Source of the DNA: Stratiolaelaps scimitus
Lineage: Eukaryota > Arthropoda > Arachnida > Mesostigmata > Laelapidae
Direction: 5' to 3'
Assembly: GCA_019614645.1 (NCBI GenBank)
Contig: JABWDB010000012.1
Span: 1,426,001-1,490,000, forward strand
DNA: 64,000 nucleotides
The position numbers and the translations under genes are program-made. Positions 34,058 to 44,699 of this stretch are shown in pieces; positions within the stretch are counted from its first letter, which is position 1; every line of letters begins with the position of its first letter. Under the pieces are notes generated by a model that was not told where the DNA came from, did no database searches, and was given only the letters and a program-made list of their open reading frames with translations.

Positions 34058-34244
34058 ATGGCAAAATGTGATATTGTAAAATATCTCGTAATGTGCCTCC
34101 TGTTCGCTGTCCTGAACGGAGAGTGGCGAGTTCAGATGTTAAATTCACCAAATTCAGCATCGAAAGCTGCGGTAGCTGCTGCAAATCTGACTACGCTTCA
34201 GCAATTGCCAAGAGCACGAGATTGGTGGCCATCACCAATCGCAC
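34058..34244 (+). CDS. Candidate first exon of a secreted protein
   Basis: ATG at 34058, in the context GATTATGG, starts a frame whose first residues, MAKCDIVKYLVMCLLFAVLN, have a short basic start and a hydrophobic core like a signal peptide. A Ser/Ala/Asn-rich stretch follows, ending in RDWWPSPIA. The exon would end at C|GTATGT (GT at 34245-34246), a good donor; without splicing the frame stops a few codons later at 34254. Exon phase is 1. No family is recognised and no downstream exon could be assigned with confidence. It could instead be a chance open frame. Confidence 0.3.
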
Positions 34245-36683
34245 GTATGTGATGAACTGAATGTACAGTTATAACACATAAAAGTGTCTGCTGAAGGACA
34301 TTATGTTGCAGCCCAACGACTTCATGGGCTATGCTAAACGATCCGAAACGTTTATTGTCTTTTAATAACTATAAAAAGAAAAACTCTATATGTTGAGACA
34401 TATAACGATTCGTAAACAAACAAAATCAAAGTGATAATTTACCCTCATTTATTTCACTAGTAAATTCTCCTGGAGGAAGGAGGAGAGGGACCGTTGATTC
34501 ATTCACTTATCAACTAACAAGATCATAACCTTGACTAAACTCTCTACATTGGTGTATAAGGATCGTTTGCATGTGATATTCAAATTGGCGTTGGCTGGCC
34601 AACGGGACTGGCTTCTCTTTCTTTCGCCGTTGTCAACAACGCTTGTTGGCCCAGTGACGTACATTGACGTTGACAACGAGGCGTTTCGTTTGAGTAGTCC
34701 CGATTATAGTGATTGTAGTGACATCCCTTGTGACGTAAGGAGTTCCGGAGCGCCTGAAACGAAATTGAGTTTCGAAGTCTGCACTTCGTACAGCGGCAAC
34801 ATCTAATGCTGGGCAGCGGAGGCTCAATTCAACCTGGAGCAGGTTACTGGACTGACAGAAGCACTGTGTTGTTGAGGGCTCCGAGCAACGAGAACAAGAC
34901 ATAACCGACAGCAAAACAGATCGTTGCTAAAGTCAACGCCGTTGCTTGCTGATCGTGATCGACATCGAGTTCACCACTAAACATTGAAGGAAACTTGCAA
35001 TGAAGCCGGCTTTCCTGAAATAAGGCGGTGACCGTTTACGATTAGAATGCTTTCCTTTTTTGCTATTTCACGGGCCGCATTGAGCCGCATCCTAAGGACA
35101 GAACCAAAGGAGCGGAAATCTATTCATCGTAAGTGAACTAACCGAGCCAAGTGTCCACTATGTTCATGTCATCTAGCGATTAATTAGGAATCTTATATGA
35201 TAATGTTTGCCTATTTTAAGGGTTGTATAATGATTCTCTTGCACGGTGCCATACTGCACGCTGTGAAAGCTATGGAAAATAAATCAGTCTGACAAAACAG
35301 TGACATAATATAGCATTTTTGATGCGAAATCTCCACCTAGTTTATCCTGCAGGTTTTGCTTGAAGAAGAAGAAGTAGTACCCGATATGGCTTAGTTCACA
35401 AGACAGCATACCACTCTCTTTTAGCTTTGAAATGAGAAGAAATAAAAACAATGCAGGGATAGGTTCGCGCCCTTCGTATTAAAAAAAAACGCCCAAGTGA
35501 TTGCACTTTGCAGTCTCGACGGATATTTCTACTAATTTCCATAGTATTGTCACGGCCATCTCTAGAACACCATCTTGATTAGATTGTTGATTCCTATCAC
35601 GTTAGAACTATTTTCGTCAGATAGGAACAAACCATGCGTTACAACAAGACCAAGTTGTGGATGAAAGTGGAAAAAAAGTGGAAATTGGATTGAAGCAACT
35701 TCATCACGGGACATCGTAATTTCTAGTTTTAGACCGGTTAACTTATTGATACTATAAAATTAATACCTCGTAGACGGTATTTATTTGTATTTATTTTCAT
35801 TGTATTAATATATCGAACGTAATCGCCAGTTGGAAGGCTGACTATTTGATACTAAATACAGCAGCTCTACTTGATACCGGACACTTAATAGTAACTGAAG
35901 AGTCGTTGATGACTTCTTGTTCATTAACCTTCGAGCTGAACGAACGATAGAAGTCTCAATTCCACTTCGTTGTCTGAAATTTCCTTCCAGGCCATTATCA
36001 CTTGAAGCAAAGGCCGGCAACGGTGCAGTGGGCCCGAAAAGTCCGGTTCACATGCAGGCGATAAATATAGAATGTAGACAGCGTTCTGTCAAGAGATGAT
36101 CTTGCAACTGAAGTTACATAAAAACAATATAGATAATCAATATAGAAACAATCGCGAAGAATGCTGCGGATATCAAACCTGTGTATCAAACCCTTTTTAA
36201 TTATGAAAGTGACGCATTTGCGGAGAAGGACGGTAGGTACAGGGTGTCAGGCTAAGGCCTGAGGTCATCATCGCCCCTGATCGAGTCAATGGGATTGCCT
36301 GTTTGCCTCTCAACCTCACAGCGAGCGTAAGGCGCTGTCGTAGGAAAAATCTACGCGCATGTCATCCGTGGCGCAGACCAGCCTATGTTGCGGATATAAC
36401 ATAAGCATATGGCTGTGCACCAAATTTCATTAAGCTATGCAGGTAACATATGAAAATTTTAATTAATTTGTTTTTATTTCGTCGTAACTAACATGAATTG
36501 CTATGATTTGGTACGATGTTATGACTAGGCGAAGCTATCGAAACTATCTACACCGATTGGGTGATATACAGAAACCATAATTTGATTGTACATATTTTAA
36601 TATTTTAGTAATAGTGATGATGCCAAATAATTGAAATGTATCTAATCAAATGGTCGAATTTACCAGAAACCTTATTGCGACCC
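34245..36683. other. Non-coding stretch with one weakly coding-like segment
   Basis: A frame at 34531-34806 (+) has balanced codon content (LFLSPLSTTLVGPVTYIDVD and so on) in a locally GC-richer block, but it has no recognised domain and does not join in phase to the exon at 34058. GTTGTCAAC and GTTGACAAC inverted words occur within it. The motif GCAGTGGGCCCGAAAAGT near 36027 resembles the SINE 3' end. Confidence 0.4.
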
Positions 36684-36773
36684 AACGTTGATACCTAAAA
36701 GGTTAAGAGCTGAGGCCTGTCAGATAGGGGAACAGCTGAGGGTCAGCTCGAAAAAACAGTTAACGTTGATGCC
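36684..36773 (+). mobile_element. SINE-like repeat copy with flanking duplications
   Basis: AACGTTGAT, extending as AACGTTGATRCC with one mismatch, lies at 36684-36695 and again at 36762-36773. The insert contains the blocks TGAGGCCTGTCAGATA and CAGCTGAGGGTCAGCTCGAAAA. These recur at 6915-6972, and the closing block resembles the SINE tail at 12975-12999. A 3' GAAAAAA end next to the duplication is typical of retroposition. Confidence 0.65.
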
Positions 36774-36942
36774 ACGGTTAATAAACACCTGTGTCTGCTT
36801 TTTCTATAATAACACCTATTGGGCTGGGATTCTGATACTCAATTTCGTATGATGATTATGGTCAAATCGTGAGAGATTGAGCTGTACCCTCTCCCACTGC
36901 CGTATCAAAAATTTCCTAGAATAACCTGAAAAAAAGAACTAG

Positions 36943-37073
36943 GCCGAGACCTCGGGAAGGACGAGCCACAATTCCTCGAGGGGTCGTCGCCGCGGCCGCC
37001 GCCACCAGCCCCTCCAAGGAAGAACGTCATTCATGCATTAAATGAAGTACAAACAGCATATACGCGCACCCCG
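36943..37073 (+). CDS. Candidate proline-rich coding exon of an unidentified gene
   Basis: After the acceptor-like AGAACTAG at 36942 the frame beginning at 36945 reads RDLGKDEPQFLEGSSPRPPP, then PAPPRKNVIHALNEV and further to a TGA at about 37131. The first part is an isolated GC-rich patch in AT-rich surroundings, as expected of an exon. It joins in phase to the candidate first exon at 26796-26877. The 3' limit is uncertain: GT dinucleotides at 37026, 37047 and 37074 all leave phase 0, and none is a strong donor. No family is recognised; a Pro-rich, SH3- or EVH1-binding-like segment is only suggested by composition. Confidence 0.35.
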
Positions 37074-37133
37074 GTGTATCTAGAACGCTTGAATTTGTGT
37101 TCGGAGATAGTTGACACGGCAGCGTGATACAAT

Positions 37134-38835
37134 TCCGGAAATACGAACCTACCCATCACCAGCTCTTGGTTACAACTTCGATCTTTTGCTTATGGGCCCT
37201 GTATTCGAAGGGGATCCGTAGGAAACCCACAGGATAAGCGAATTACAGCACAATATTACTAATAACTTGACAAACCTCACCGAACTTCTACCACGTGTAG
37301 CAATAATGCCTGTCATCTAAATCATTTTCGACACCTGCTGAATAGCATAACTGGGTACTTTGACTCTAAGGTGCAAACAACCAACTGCGTGTATCGAGGG
37401 TTAGAAGGTCATCAGCTAAAGGGATGGGTGGAACACATATAAGACTAGTGAACATTGGTTACAGGCTGCACATTTCTACCTCGGAAATTGTATTCCGCGG
37501 AACATGCATGAGAAATAACCGCTTCTTGTCTAACACGGAACGAGAATGCAGCATACAACAAGATTCGCCAACGATAAAAAAATATTCTGCAGGCTTTTTC
37601 TCGGTGATGGCCTCTCTGTTGTAAGTCACCGTTTTATCAGTAAAGTACATAATATAATGTGTGGCATGACGTTTGCTCGGCTGAAAGATGGACACTATTC
37701 TGGAGCTGAGCAACCTCGATAATATCTCGAAAAGATTTTAATTCAATTTGTTTTCAAACAAATTAACGACGTACACAAGGTTACTGCATATAGCACACGT
37801 ATTTACGATTCAATCCCGGTTCTTCTTACGGTTTAGCAACCTCAGCAAGTCACTTGACTGCTGGTGCCCACTGGTCCCTGGTCATTGGCTTGGCCTGATA
37901 AATGGACCGACCATAATATCCATGCCTCTCGCATGGAAACCTAGCCGACACCTTTTCCTTCGCCATGTGACGTACGAATTACGATTCCATACCATCGTAT
38001 GACGGTAGAAGGTTCTACGAGGCGAATCCCGACTGTATTTATCGTCCTGGCGCATACAACTACTCCATATATCATCTCCTTCAATGACGAAACTACATGA
38101 TCCTCCTCAGCCTCGCTATCTGATTTTCGCGGTCTGTACAGTTCGCCTGTTATTATGGAATGTAGATGACTGACCTTTAAAAATCGGTTTGAAATTCAAA
38201 AACGACTCATTAACGGAATTAAATAATCAATAGCTATACTGGTATACATGCTATATGTGATCAATTCGGTGCGAGATGAAGCCTAAATGTTTTAGTGAGT
38301 TCAATTCATCTCCCGGAACGATGACAATGAAAAAAGGATAATTTAAATGTTCAAATATAATAATTATTATTACTATTGCCTTAAAAGACGCGGGACGAGT
38401 CACGAAAATTGATTAGTTAATTAGCGCTCAAACGCTTTAGATATAATTAGTACTATTAACGAAATAGTACGATCGGAATTGATGATTTTACACATATGCT
38501 TTAATATCGTCTCATTACATTTTTATCTATCATGCAGATTCTCCATAGTGTTCATGTCTCACAGCCCTTTTGTGCCTTATTTTTATTCTTGATACTTTTT
38601 GTGGCCTTCTTGCACCTGGGGGCTCCCCCTCGAGATACAACCTGATTCTATTAGAATATAGAATATCACTCCGGTGTTTCGTTTATAAAATGTAACAATA
38701 TGATCTCTACGATTTGTGACACACACACACACACATTGCGCCTGATGTATTTTCTGCAGGGAGCCAGGCAAAGAAGCCGCGGAATTGAAATGCCTTGAAA
38801 ACTACCTCTACGAACGACGCTAAAACCTGTTCGGG
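37134..38835. other. Non-coding stretch
   Basis: No recognised coding sequence. A short (AC)n tract lies at about 38718-38735. Short overlapping minus-strand frames at 38583-38904 have no clear homology. Confidence 0.4.
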
Positions 38836-39093
38836 GTGCATGTAGCCCCCCAATTGCCTCATACATGGGTCCAGGTTATCGGGTATTATCTCTCTCAAAA
38901 CCACCTCAAAGAAATCGACCGATTCAAGTCAGCTTTTGTAAAAACGTGCACTGGGTCAGCACTGTTCAACCTTGCTAGATGCTCGTTTATCTCCTATGCG
39001 ATACGCCGCTCTTCGTGTCGAGAACCTAAGCGCCCGTGCAAGCTTCTAGATGGTCCTTCTTACCAGGAATTTATTCATATGTGGGATGACTGA
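38836..39093 (+). pseudogene. Possible LINE C-terminal relic
   Basis: The + strand frames here give pieces such as IDRFKSAFVKTCTG and LLDGPSYQEFIHMWDD, with CDTPLFVSRT in a neighbouring frame. These resemble the conserved end of some non-LTR retrotransposon ORF2 proteins found in arachnid genomes (a KS-FLK-LG block, then an ADTP-like block, then an FI-EW-like end). The resemblance is from memory and spans frame shifts, so it is tentative. Confidence 0.25.
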
Positions 39094-40660
39094 CGTAGAT
39101 CCAGACCTCTATAGTACGGATGCAAAGACGAACGCTTAGTCATGAAAGAGCTTAAGTAGATCCAACAGACCCGTGTTGGATCGCCCGACTCTGCAAACCG
39201 TCAGTTTCATCATGTTCTTTGCCGAGGGATAGAGATAAAGATATCATATGGCCGTGTCTTGTACGATAGTACCACTTTTCTTAAAGTAGTATTTGTAGGT
39301 AAGAGCTATGCTACGCAGCCCCAATATATATATATATGTTACGCAAAATGTATATGTATAAATGTATATTACTGATTTATGTCTTATACAGTTTCTACAC
39401 GTTTCATTTACCGAACGAACGGTGTTCATAAAAAGAAATAAAACAAATATATATTTAGAGCATTTATGATCATTTTAGCTAGAATAGAGAAAAGCAGTAC
39501 AACACACGCCGGCTGGACATTGGAGAATTAGTTTGCAGATTTGCATTAAACAGTTGAGTATCCTGTTCCATACATGGAACACATACAGGACACAGGTAAA
39601 CGCGAATTCTACTCTACTTATTTGGGATAAACTCCGGATTCCAAATACAAACTCAGATAGGATGGATGGTCAATATATGATGATCAAACAAGAGGTGGCA
39701 ATGGGTTATTCGGAAAGGAATATTGGCCTTTATAATCACTAATAAATATATATATATGACCTGTAAATGAAAATGGCGGTCCAGATAAAAGTAATGGCGA
39801 TGATGCGGCTCATTGGTCTCTGCTACCTCATTTTATGGCGCATCATACCATATATATATATATATATATTTATACTCGATTGAAGAGGTGACAGTGGTCG
39901 TAAACTTGGCTAGTTACTCACTTGCTTCGATTACTTCGCCTTGTCAGGAGGGTGAACGTTGGAAAAAAAGAATAGAATTTTCATGGAATTACTCCAATTT
40001 GAGGTACCTTCACGGATGGTCCCAATATTCTAAGATACTATTTTACTTAATAGTGACAAACCCCAAAAACTAGGTCAGTCAACGGCCAACTGCTTCAAGC
40101 GTCTGAGGGTTTTTTCTTACAAGTATTTAGGATGGGCGTGACCACCATGCGCGAAAACGGCTAAGACTTGAGCTAAGTGTACTGGGTACAGACCGCTGGT
40201 CAACGAGGAGAAGTGAAGGGAGACCCGTCAACAACTTAGACCAACCGTCAACACTTTGTCCTTCCACTCAGATAGCTCAGCGCACCCCTATTGTTAATGT
40301 CAGATCGCTCTCAGACGGGCACCACCCTGACCATCTAGGGAAGAAAACGCTCGCTTTGAACGAAGACTGCCGTCGTGGGTCCATCAGCCGGAACTTGTAC
40401 CTCTGGTCATTTATACCTCATTTCATTCCAGTACAACTGCATCGTAATTGAGCAGCATTGACAAGGTGAGACTCTGATCTCGCCAACGCTGATCGTCGCG
40501 TTCAATGTGGTACACACATTGACGTACACCGAACGTCTGCACTTCACCCAGTGGATATATTTAATTAGGGGGTTAACATCAAGGAAAATTAAACCTTTGG
40601 AAAATTTTATGAGCATTTTAAATAAATAGATACATATATTTTATGAATACAACATATCGA
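39094..40660. other. Non-coding stretch with (TA)n tracts
   Basis: (TA)n tracts near 39324-39337, 39746-39757 and 39850-39870. No gene recognised. Confidence 0.45.
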
Positions 40661-40664
40661 TTTA

Positions 40665-41393
40665 TCAGTTATACTTAGATGTGTCAATTGCATCCATAAT
40701 CAATAGAGTTTGTGTAGATTTCGAGATCAAATACTCGAGGTGGTATTTAATTATTAACCTCCCTTCTGGAACATACTTGTACGCTCTATGGTAGTTGTGG
40801 CACATGGAGCAAATCGCGGCGGACGTGTGCGGGTCATACGAAAGTGCTTCGTCCGCATCTCGCGAAGTATTAGCGCATTCGCAAAAGAAGGATTGGCGCA
40901 AGCTAGAAAAGCTTCACGTTGGCTCGAGAAAATCCGGCTTCTGTCTGAAACCGTATAGAGACTCCTAATTTAAATGCAGGCTTAGGTGCACGATAATACT
41001 TCTACAGTTATACATACCTGTTAGGTCTCCCCAAGCGTTACATCAGATTGACTACCAGGTATCGCTCGTGCAGAAGAGGATTAATATCCTTTGTTTTGGT
41101 TTTAAGAGGTACTAATTTTAAAGCTAAGCAAGAGATGTATTCCTTGGCATTTGCCGAGCCCAGTTCAAGTAATTCATAATAATTTCTCGGGTATGAGTAA
41201 CCTACAGTCACGACTTCGCTAGAAACACGATGCATAATGACTGGAATAGATCTTTTTCACTCCATGCATCATTTACATTATCTTCACTCTTGAAGAAGTT
41301 CGCTGCTGCAAGTCGCTTTTTGAACACATGAACGGGAGTGCACTCAGATTTGCAAATACTTGATGTGACATGCAGATATATGAATACAGACAC
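40665..41393 (-). other. Minus-strand coding-like fragments, unidentified
   Basis: Three minus-strand frames here have protein-like composition. One lies at 41393-41208 (CTPVHVFKKRLAAANFFKSE and DAWSEKDLFQS). One lies at 41235-41038 (SSEVVTVGYSYPRNYYELLE, starting after a possible CTATTCCAG acceptor). One lies at 40901-40665 (ADEALSYDPHTSAAICSMCH). They lie in the order expected for a minus-strand gene or a broken insertion downstream of the block at 42230-42535. No motif is recognised and all could be chance frames. Confidence 0.2.
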
Positions 41394-41966
41394 GTCTACG
41401 CAGAGAATGAGTTTGTTGTAATTACTATTCGTTATAGTTACGATGTGTATTGCCTCCCAAGGGTGCCCCAGGTCAAGTAATTACTACAGAATTTCAACGC
41501 TTCGGATTTTGTTCCTTTGGGAACACACAATTCACAACCCAATATCGACATATTGGATGTCTGAATGAAGCCTTTTTTTCATGTGTACTGTAGTGAAACT
41601 TTGCATCGCCAAGATGAAATTCTTTCGTTTCTCTACAAAATATAGACGATCTATGGATGGACAACAAAAGGCTCCATTTAGAATGAATTATCGCAAAGGT
41701 TTAAAATCATTGGCTCTCGTATAAAACGGTTCCTGATTATATTTGGATATATTCATATACTGGGCTGAACCATCCATGACACGTGAGCCAACTGAACAGG
41801 AGTTATTAAAATTAGACTCATTTGGTATTTAGTATATAAAACAAATAGTTATCGAACATATATAATTTAAGGTGAAATTTGTGATTCTTTCCGCTCTAGC
41901 AATTTTGACCCAATAAAAAAAACACATCTTTTGAACTGACCCCCAGCTGTTTCTGTATATAACAGG

Positions 41967-42224
41967 TTTCACTACTTAACCCATGGTTATAACATTGAGG
42001 ATTTGCCACCTGCTCTACTCATACCTGACGAAAATCTACAGATAAAGACAGATGATAAGGAAAAAACTCCAAATATTGTCCAGAGAGTCCTGAGCAAGAT
42101 TATAAAAAAAAAAACCAGACGAAGTATAAAAGTCGCTCCAAGACGCACACCGCTATCAAGACACCATCAAGGGAGCGTTGTCTTGACCAATATAAGTTCT
42201 CAAGTGTCCAAGGTTGACCCCTAA
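41967..42224 (+). CDS. Candidate 3'-terminal exon, lysine-rich tail
   Basis: An acceptor-like TATATAACAG ends at 41966. The following frame begins with the third base of a codon and reads FHYLTHGYNIEDLPPALLIP, then a Lys/Asp-rich part, a basic run around IIKKKTRRSIKVAPRR, and ends SQVSKVDP at TAA 42222-42224. The same frame stays nearly open to 42558, with one further stop. No family is recognised. It could be the end of a + strand gene whose earlier exons (perhaps 26796 and 36943) lie upstream, but the phases do not join directly. Codon third positions are not GC-biased, so coding status is uncertain. Confidence 0.25.
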   Translation, partial: FHYLTHGYNIEDLPPALLIPDENLQIKTDDKEKTPNIVQRVLSKIIKKKTRRSIKVAPRRTPLSRHHQGSVVLTNISSQVSKVDP

Positions 42225-42535
42225 ATGACTCAATCAAATGAGCACCTATTAAGTATGAACGCATTTCAACCGCCCCACCCAACTCCCGCAGCTTCTCTAT
42301 CCAGTCGCGTGGGGGCGCCACGATGCTCATAGTCTTCAACGCACAATCGTTGTGGAGCGACCCGAATCGATTCGGAATCAAATTATACCTCTTGCCATAA
42401 TGCTCCCGGGGAGTCGCAAACTCTCCACTTAGGGTTCTCGTACGATGCTCCACGAAATCATCATATATATAATAAGAGCGGTTTGCAGACGAACTACTGG
42501 CTGGTTTTCGAATGCAGCGCCGCTCGTAGCGGGAT
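42100..42535 (-). CDS. Coding-like minus-strand segment, unidentified
   Basis: Reading the minus strand from just after the TAA near 42536, a frame stays open for about 145 codons to 42100. It passes YYIYDDFVEHRTRTLSGEF, YGKRYNLIPNRFGSLHNDC and APPRDWIEKLRELGGAVEM. Third codon positions in the part 42453-42235 are mostly G or C against an AT-rich background, and hydrophobic and charged residues alternate as in a folded protein. The last part (below 42225) runs into a poly-T tract and is probably beyond the true end. The family is unknown; it could be an exon of a minus-strand gene or an old insertion from another source. It overlaps the + strand exon candidate at 41967-42224 only in that dubious end. 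Confidence 0.35.
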
Positions 42536-42558
42536 TACACTATATAAGTGTAATGATA

Positions 42559-44040
42559 ACATTTGACTTAACATTTTCGAGTGTAATGCCTTCGAGCGTC
42601 TGACTGAATTCCTTATGAGAAGACAACATACTTTTGTACGTTAGGAAACACTCTCGGCAGGGAATTACCATAATAGTAATAATAATAATAATAACGATCC
42701 GTATTGCGGAACGAGTATGTACGTACACACGCCAACTCTCTGCCATATTCATGTTGTGTTCCATGAATCGCATGCACTCACCCGTCAGTCACTTGAGAAT
42801 ATATAGTCAATTTATGAAATGCAGTTCGCTCGGATTATTAGCATCTGTATCATTATCATCACTCGGATTTCTACATTGCACTTAGCTGCAACTTATTTTC
42901 TATATTCGACAGCTAATGGCTGATCGGTTGGCTGTTCAGAGTCGATGTACAAACCTTGTTACTGCAAGGGCGAGTTTCCTACGGGCGCGTGCCGCTTTAA
43001 GGGCGTTTGATGTAACTTATTTACGCGGACAGCATTTCAGACAAAATTGCGCTATTTGGAATAGCGACGAAATCTGGTCTTTGTAACTATGAGTGCATAT
43101 ATGTTAATACGCAGTTAAACATTTTTTTAGAAATCATTATGATATACTGAAATTAGATGTCGCTTATTTACTATTCTATGTGTTTAACTTAATTTTTCCT
43201 TAGCTTACCCGTATGCTAAATAATCAACGCTGTCTATTCCAGGTATCTCTGACTGGATGAGTATTAATTATTAAGGTGACACTAACTGTCAGCTCAGTCA
43301 GAACGTCTAACTTCAACATGTAGTCTCTAATAGAGTTTTTATGCTATATTATTGCCGTACAAGAGCTCTTCGTAAAAAGTTAGTTGTGCGAATCGATACA
43401 GGACGGAGTCTTGTCTATCTACTTGATCGAATATTATATCGATTTCGACGGTGCCTCTTAGAACGCCTTAATATTATAAAAAAGGGACAAGCCATAACAG
43501 TAGTGTGTTATAGAACGAGCGGTAGATATTAAAAGTATAGTGTAAGCCTGCCTATCAGAGAATACTACAACGACAATAGCCATAACAGACTACGAAAAGT
43601 ATCCTGCTATTAGTTTACTGTCATTGTTATTTGGCGGAATCATTATTATTATTATTATATAAAGCATATTTACGTAATGCGAGTGAATCGACTAAAGTGA
43701 ATGATATATATATATATATAAGGGGAGAGAGAGAGAAAGAGAGACCGACGTACAAGTATACAGAGCCGAATACACATAAATAGATGGATAGCCCACATAT
43801 AAATAATTGTCGTTGTCGTCATCTCCTCCTTCTCCGCCCTTGATTCGACGGCTCATCACCCCCGAGCCCCCGACAACCCCATCTCATTCCCGCAATTTAC
43901 CCTCCCGAACTCCCATTCATTCTCTATCAGCCCCATTACCCCAAAACCCCGTGAGATCTGTCAGCTAGCCCGAACCTGTCAGCGACGCACGAGCGCCACC
44001 AAGCGGACGTCATCGCAAGTTCTGCTGTCATTTACTGTGC
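42559..44040. other. Non-coding stretch with simple repeats
   Basis: (AAT)n near 42673-42692, (ATT)n near 43641-43659, and (TA)n at 43704-43720 followed by a GA-rich run to 43744. From 43800 the sequence becomes C/T-rich, leading into the GC- and CAG-rich block downstream. Confidence 0.5.
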
Positions 44041-44699
44041 GTTGTGTTTGTCAGTGTGCTTGCGTGAATGTCGGCCTGTTCATCCATCCATCCATCTATC
44101 TATCTATCTATTTCCCTTTGTGTATGCCTCTGCGTGTCCTGCTTGCGTTCGTTATCTCTCTCTCTACTTTCTAGCGCGCTTTATCGCTCTTTCGCTATCT
44201 ATCATTGTGAGTGTGCTACAACGTCGGGGGGTTGTCGGTAGCCGCTCGCTCAGACGAGGTGGGGTGGTCCAAGGCGGTTTCCTTTCGAAGCGCCCTCATA
44301 ACTCCTCGCGTATTCCTCCTCTCCAATGCTGCTGCTGATGCTGCTGCAGCTACCATCACCACGGTGTACTCCCTTCCTCCCTCCTTCCCAGCTTTCGTTC
44401 GTTCCTTCCCTGTGTCCCCGTAGAATTACACTGTATGTGTACACTTCGGTCTGTCTGTCAGTGTATTTGTCTGTCTCTATGCATGGATGTGTGCTTGAGT
44501 GTGAGGAGTGCATGGCCGTATGAGTTACGTCTCTGCAGTTGGGTCCTCCTATGTTCGTTTGCTCTGTGGCTGAATTTGGTTGTGTGTGCCTCTCACCGAG
44601 CTATGACTCTGTGCGTCTGTATGTGTGAGTCCGTGTTTGGGTGTGTGTGAGTATCTGAGCTCCTTCTCTCAGCTCCCCTCGCCTCCCTCCCCACCCGAT

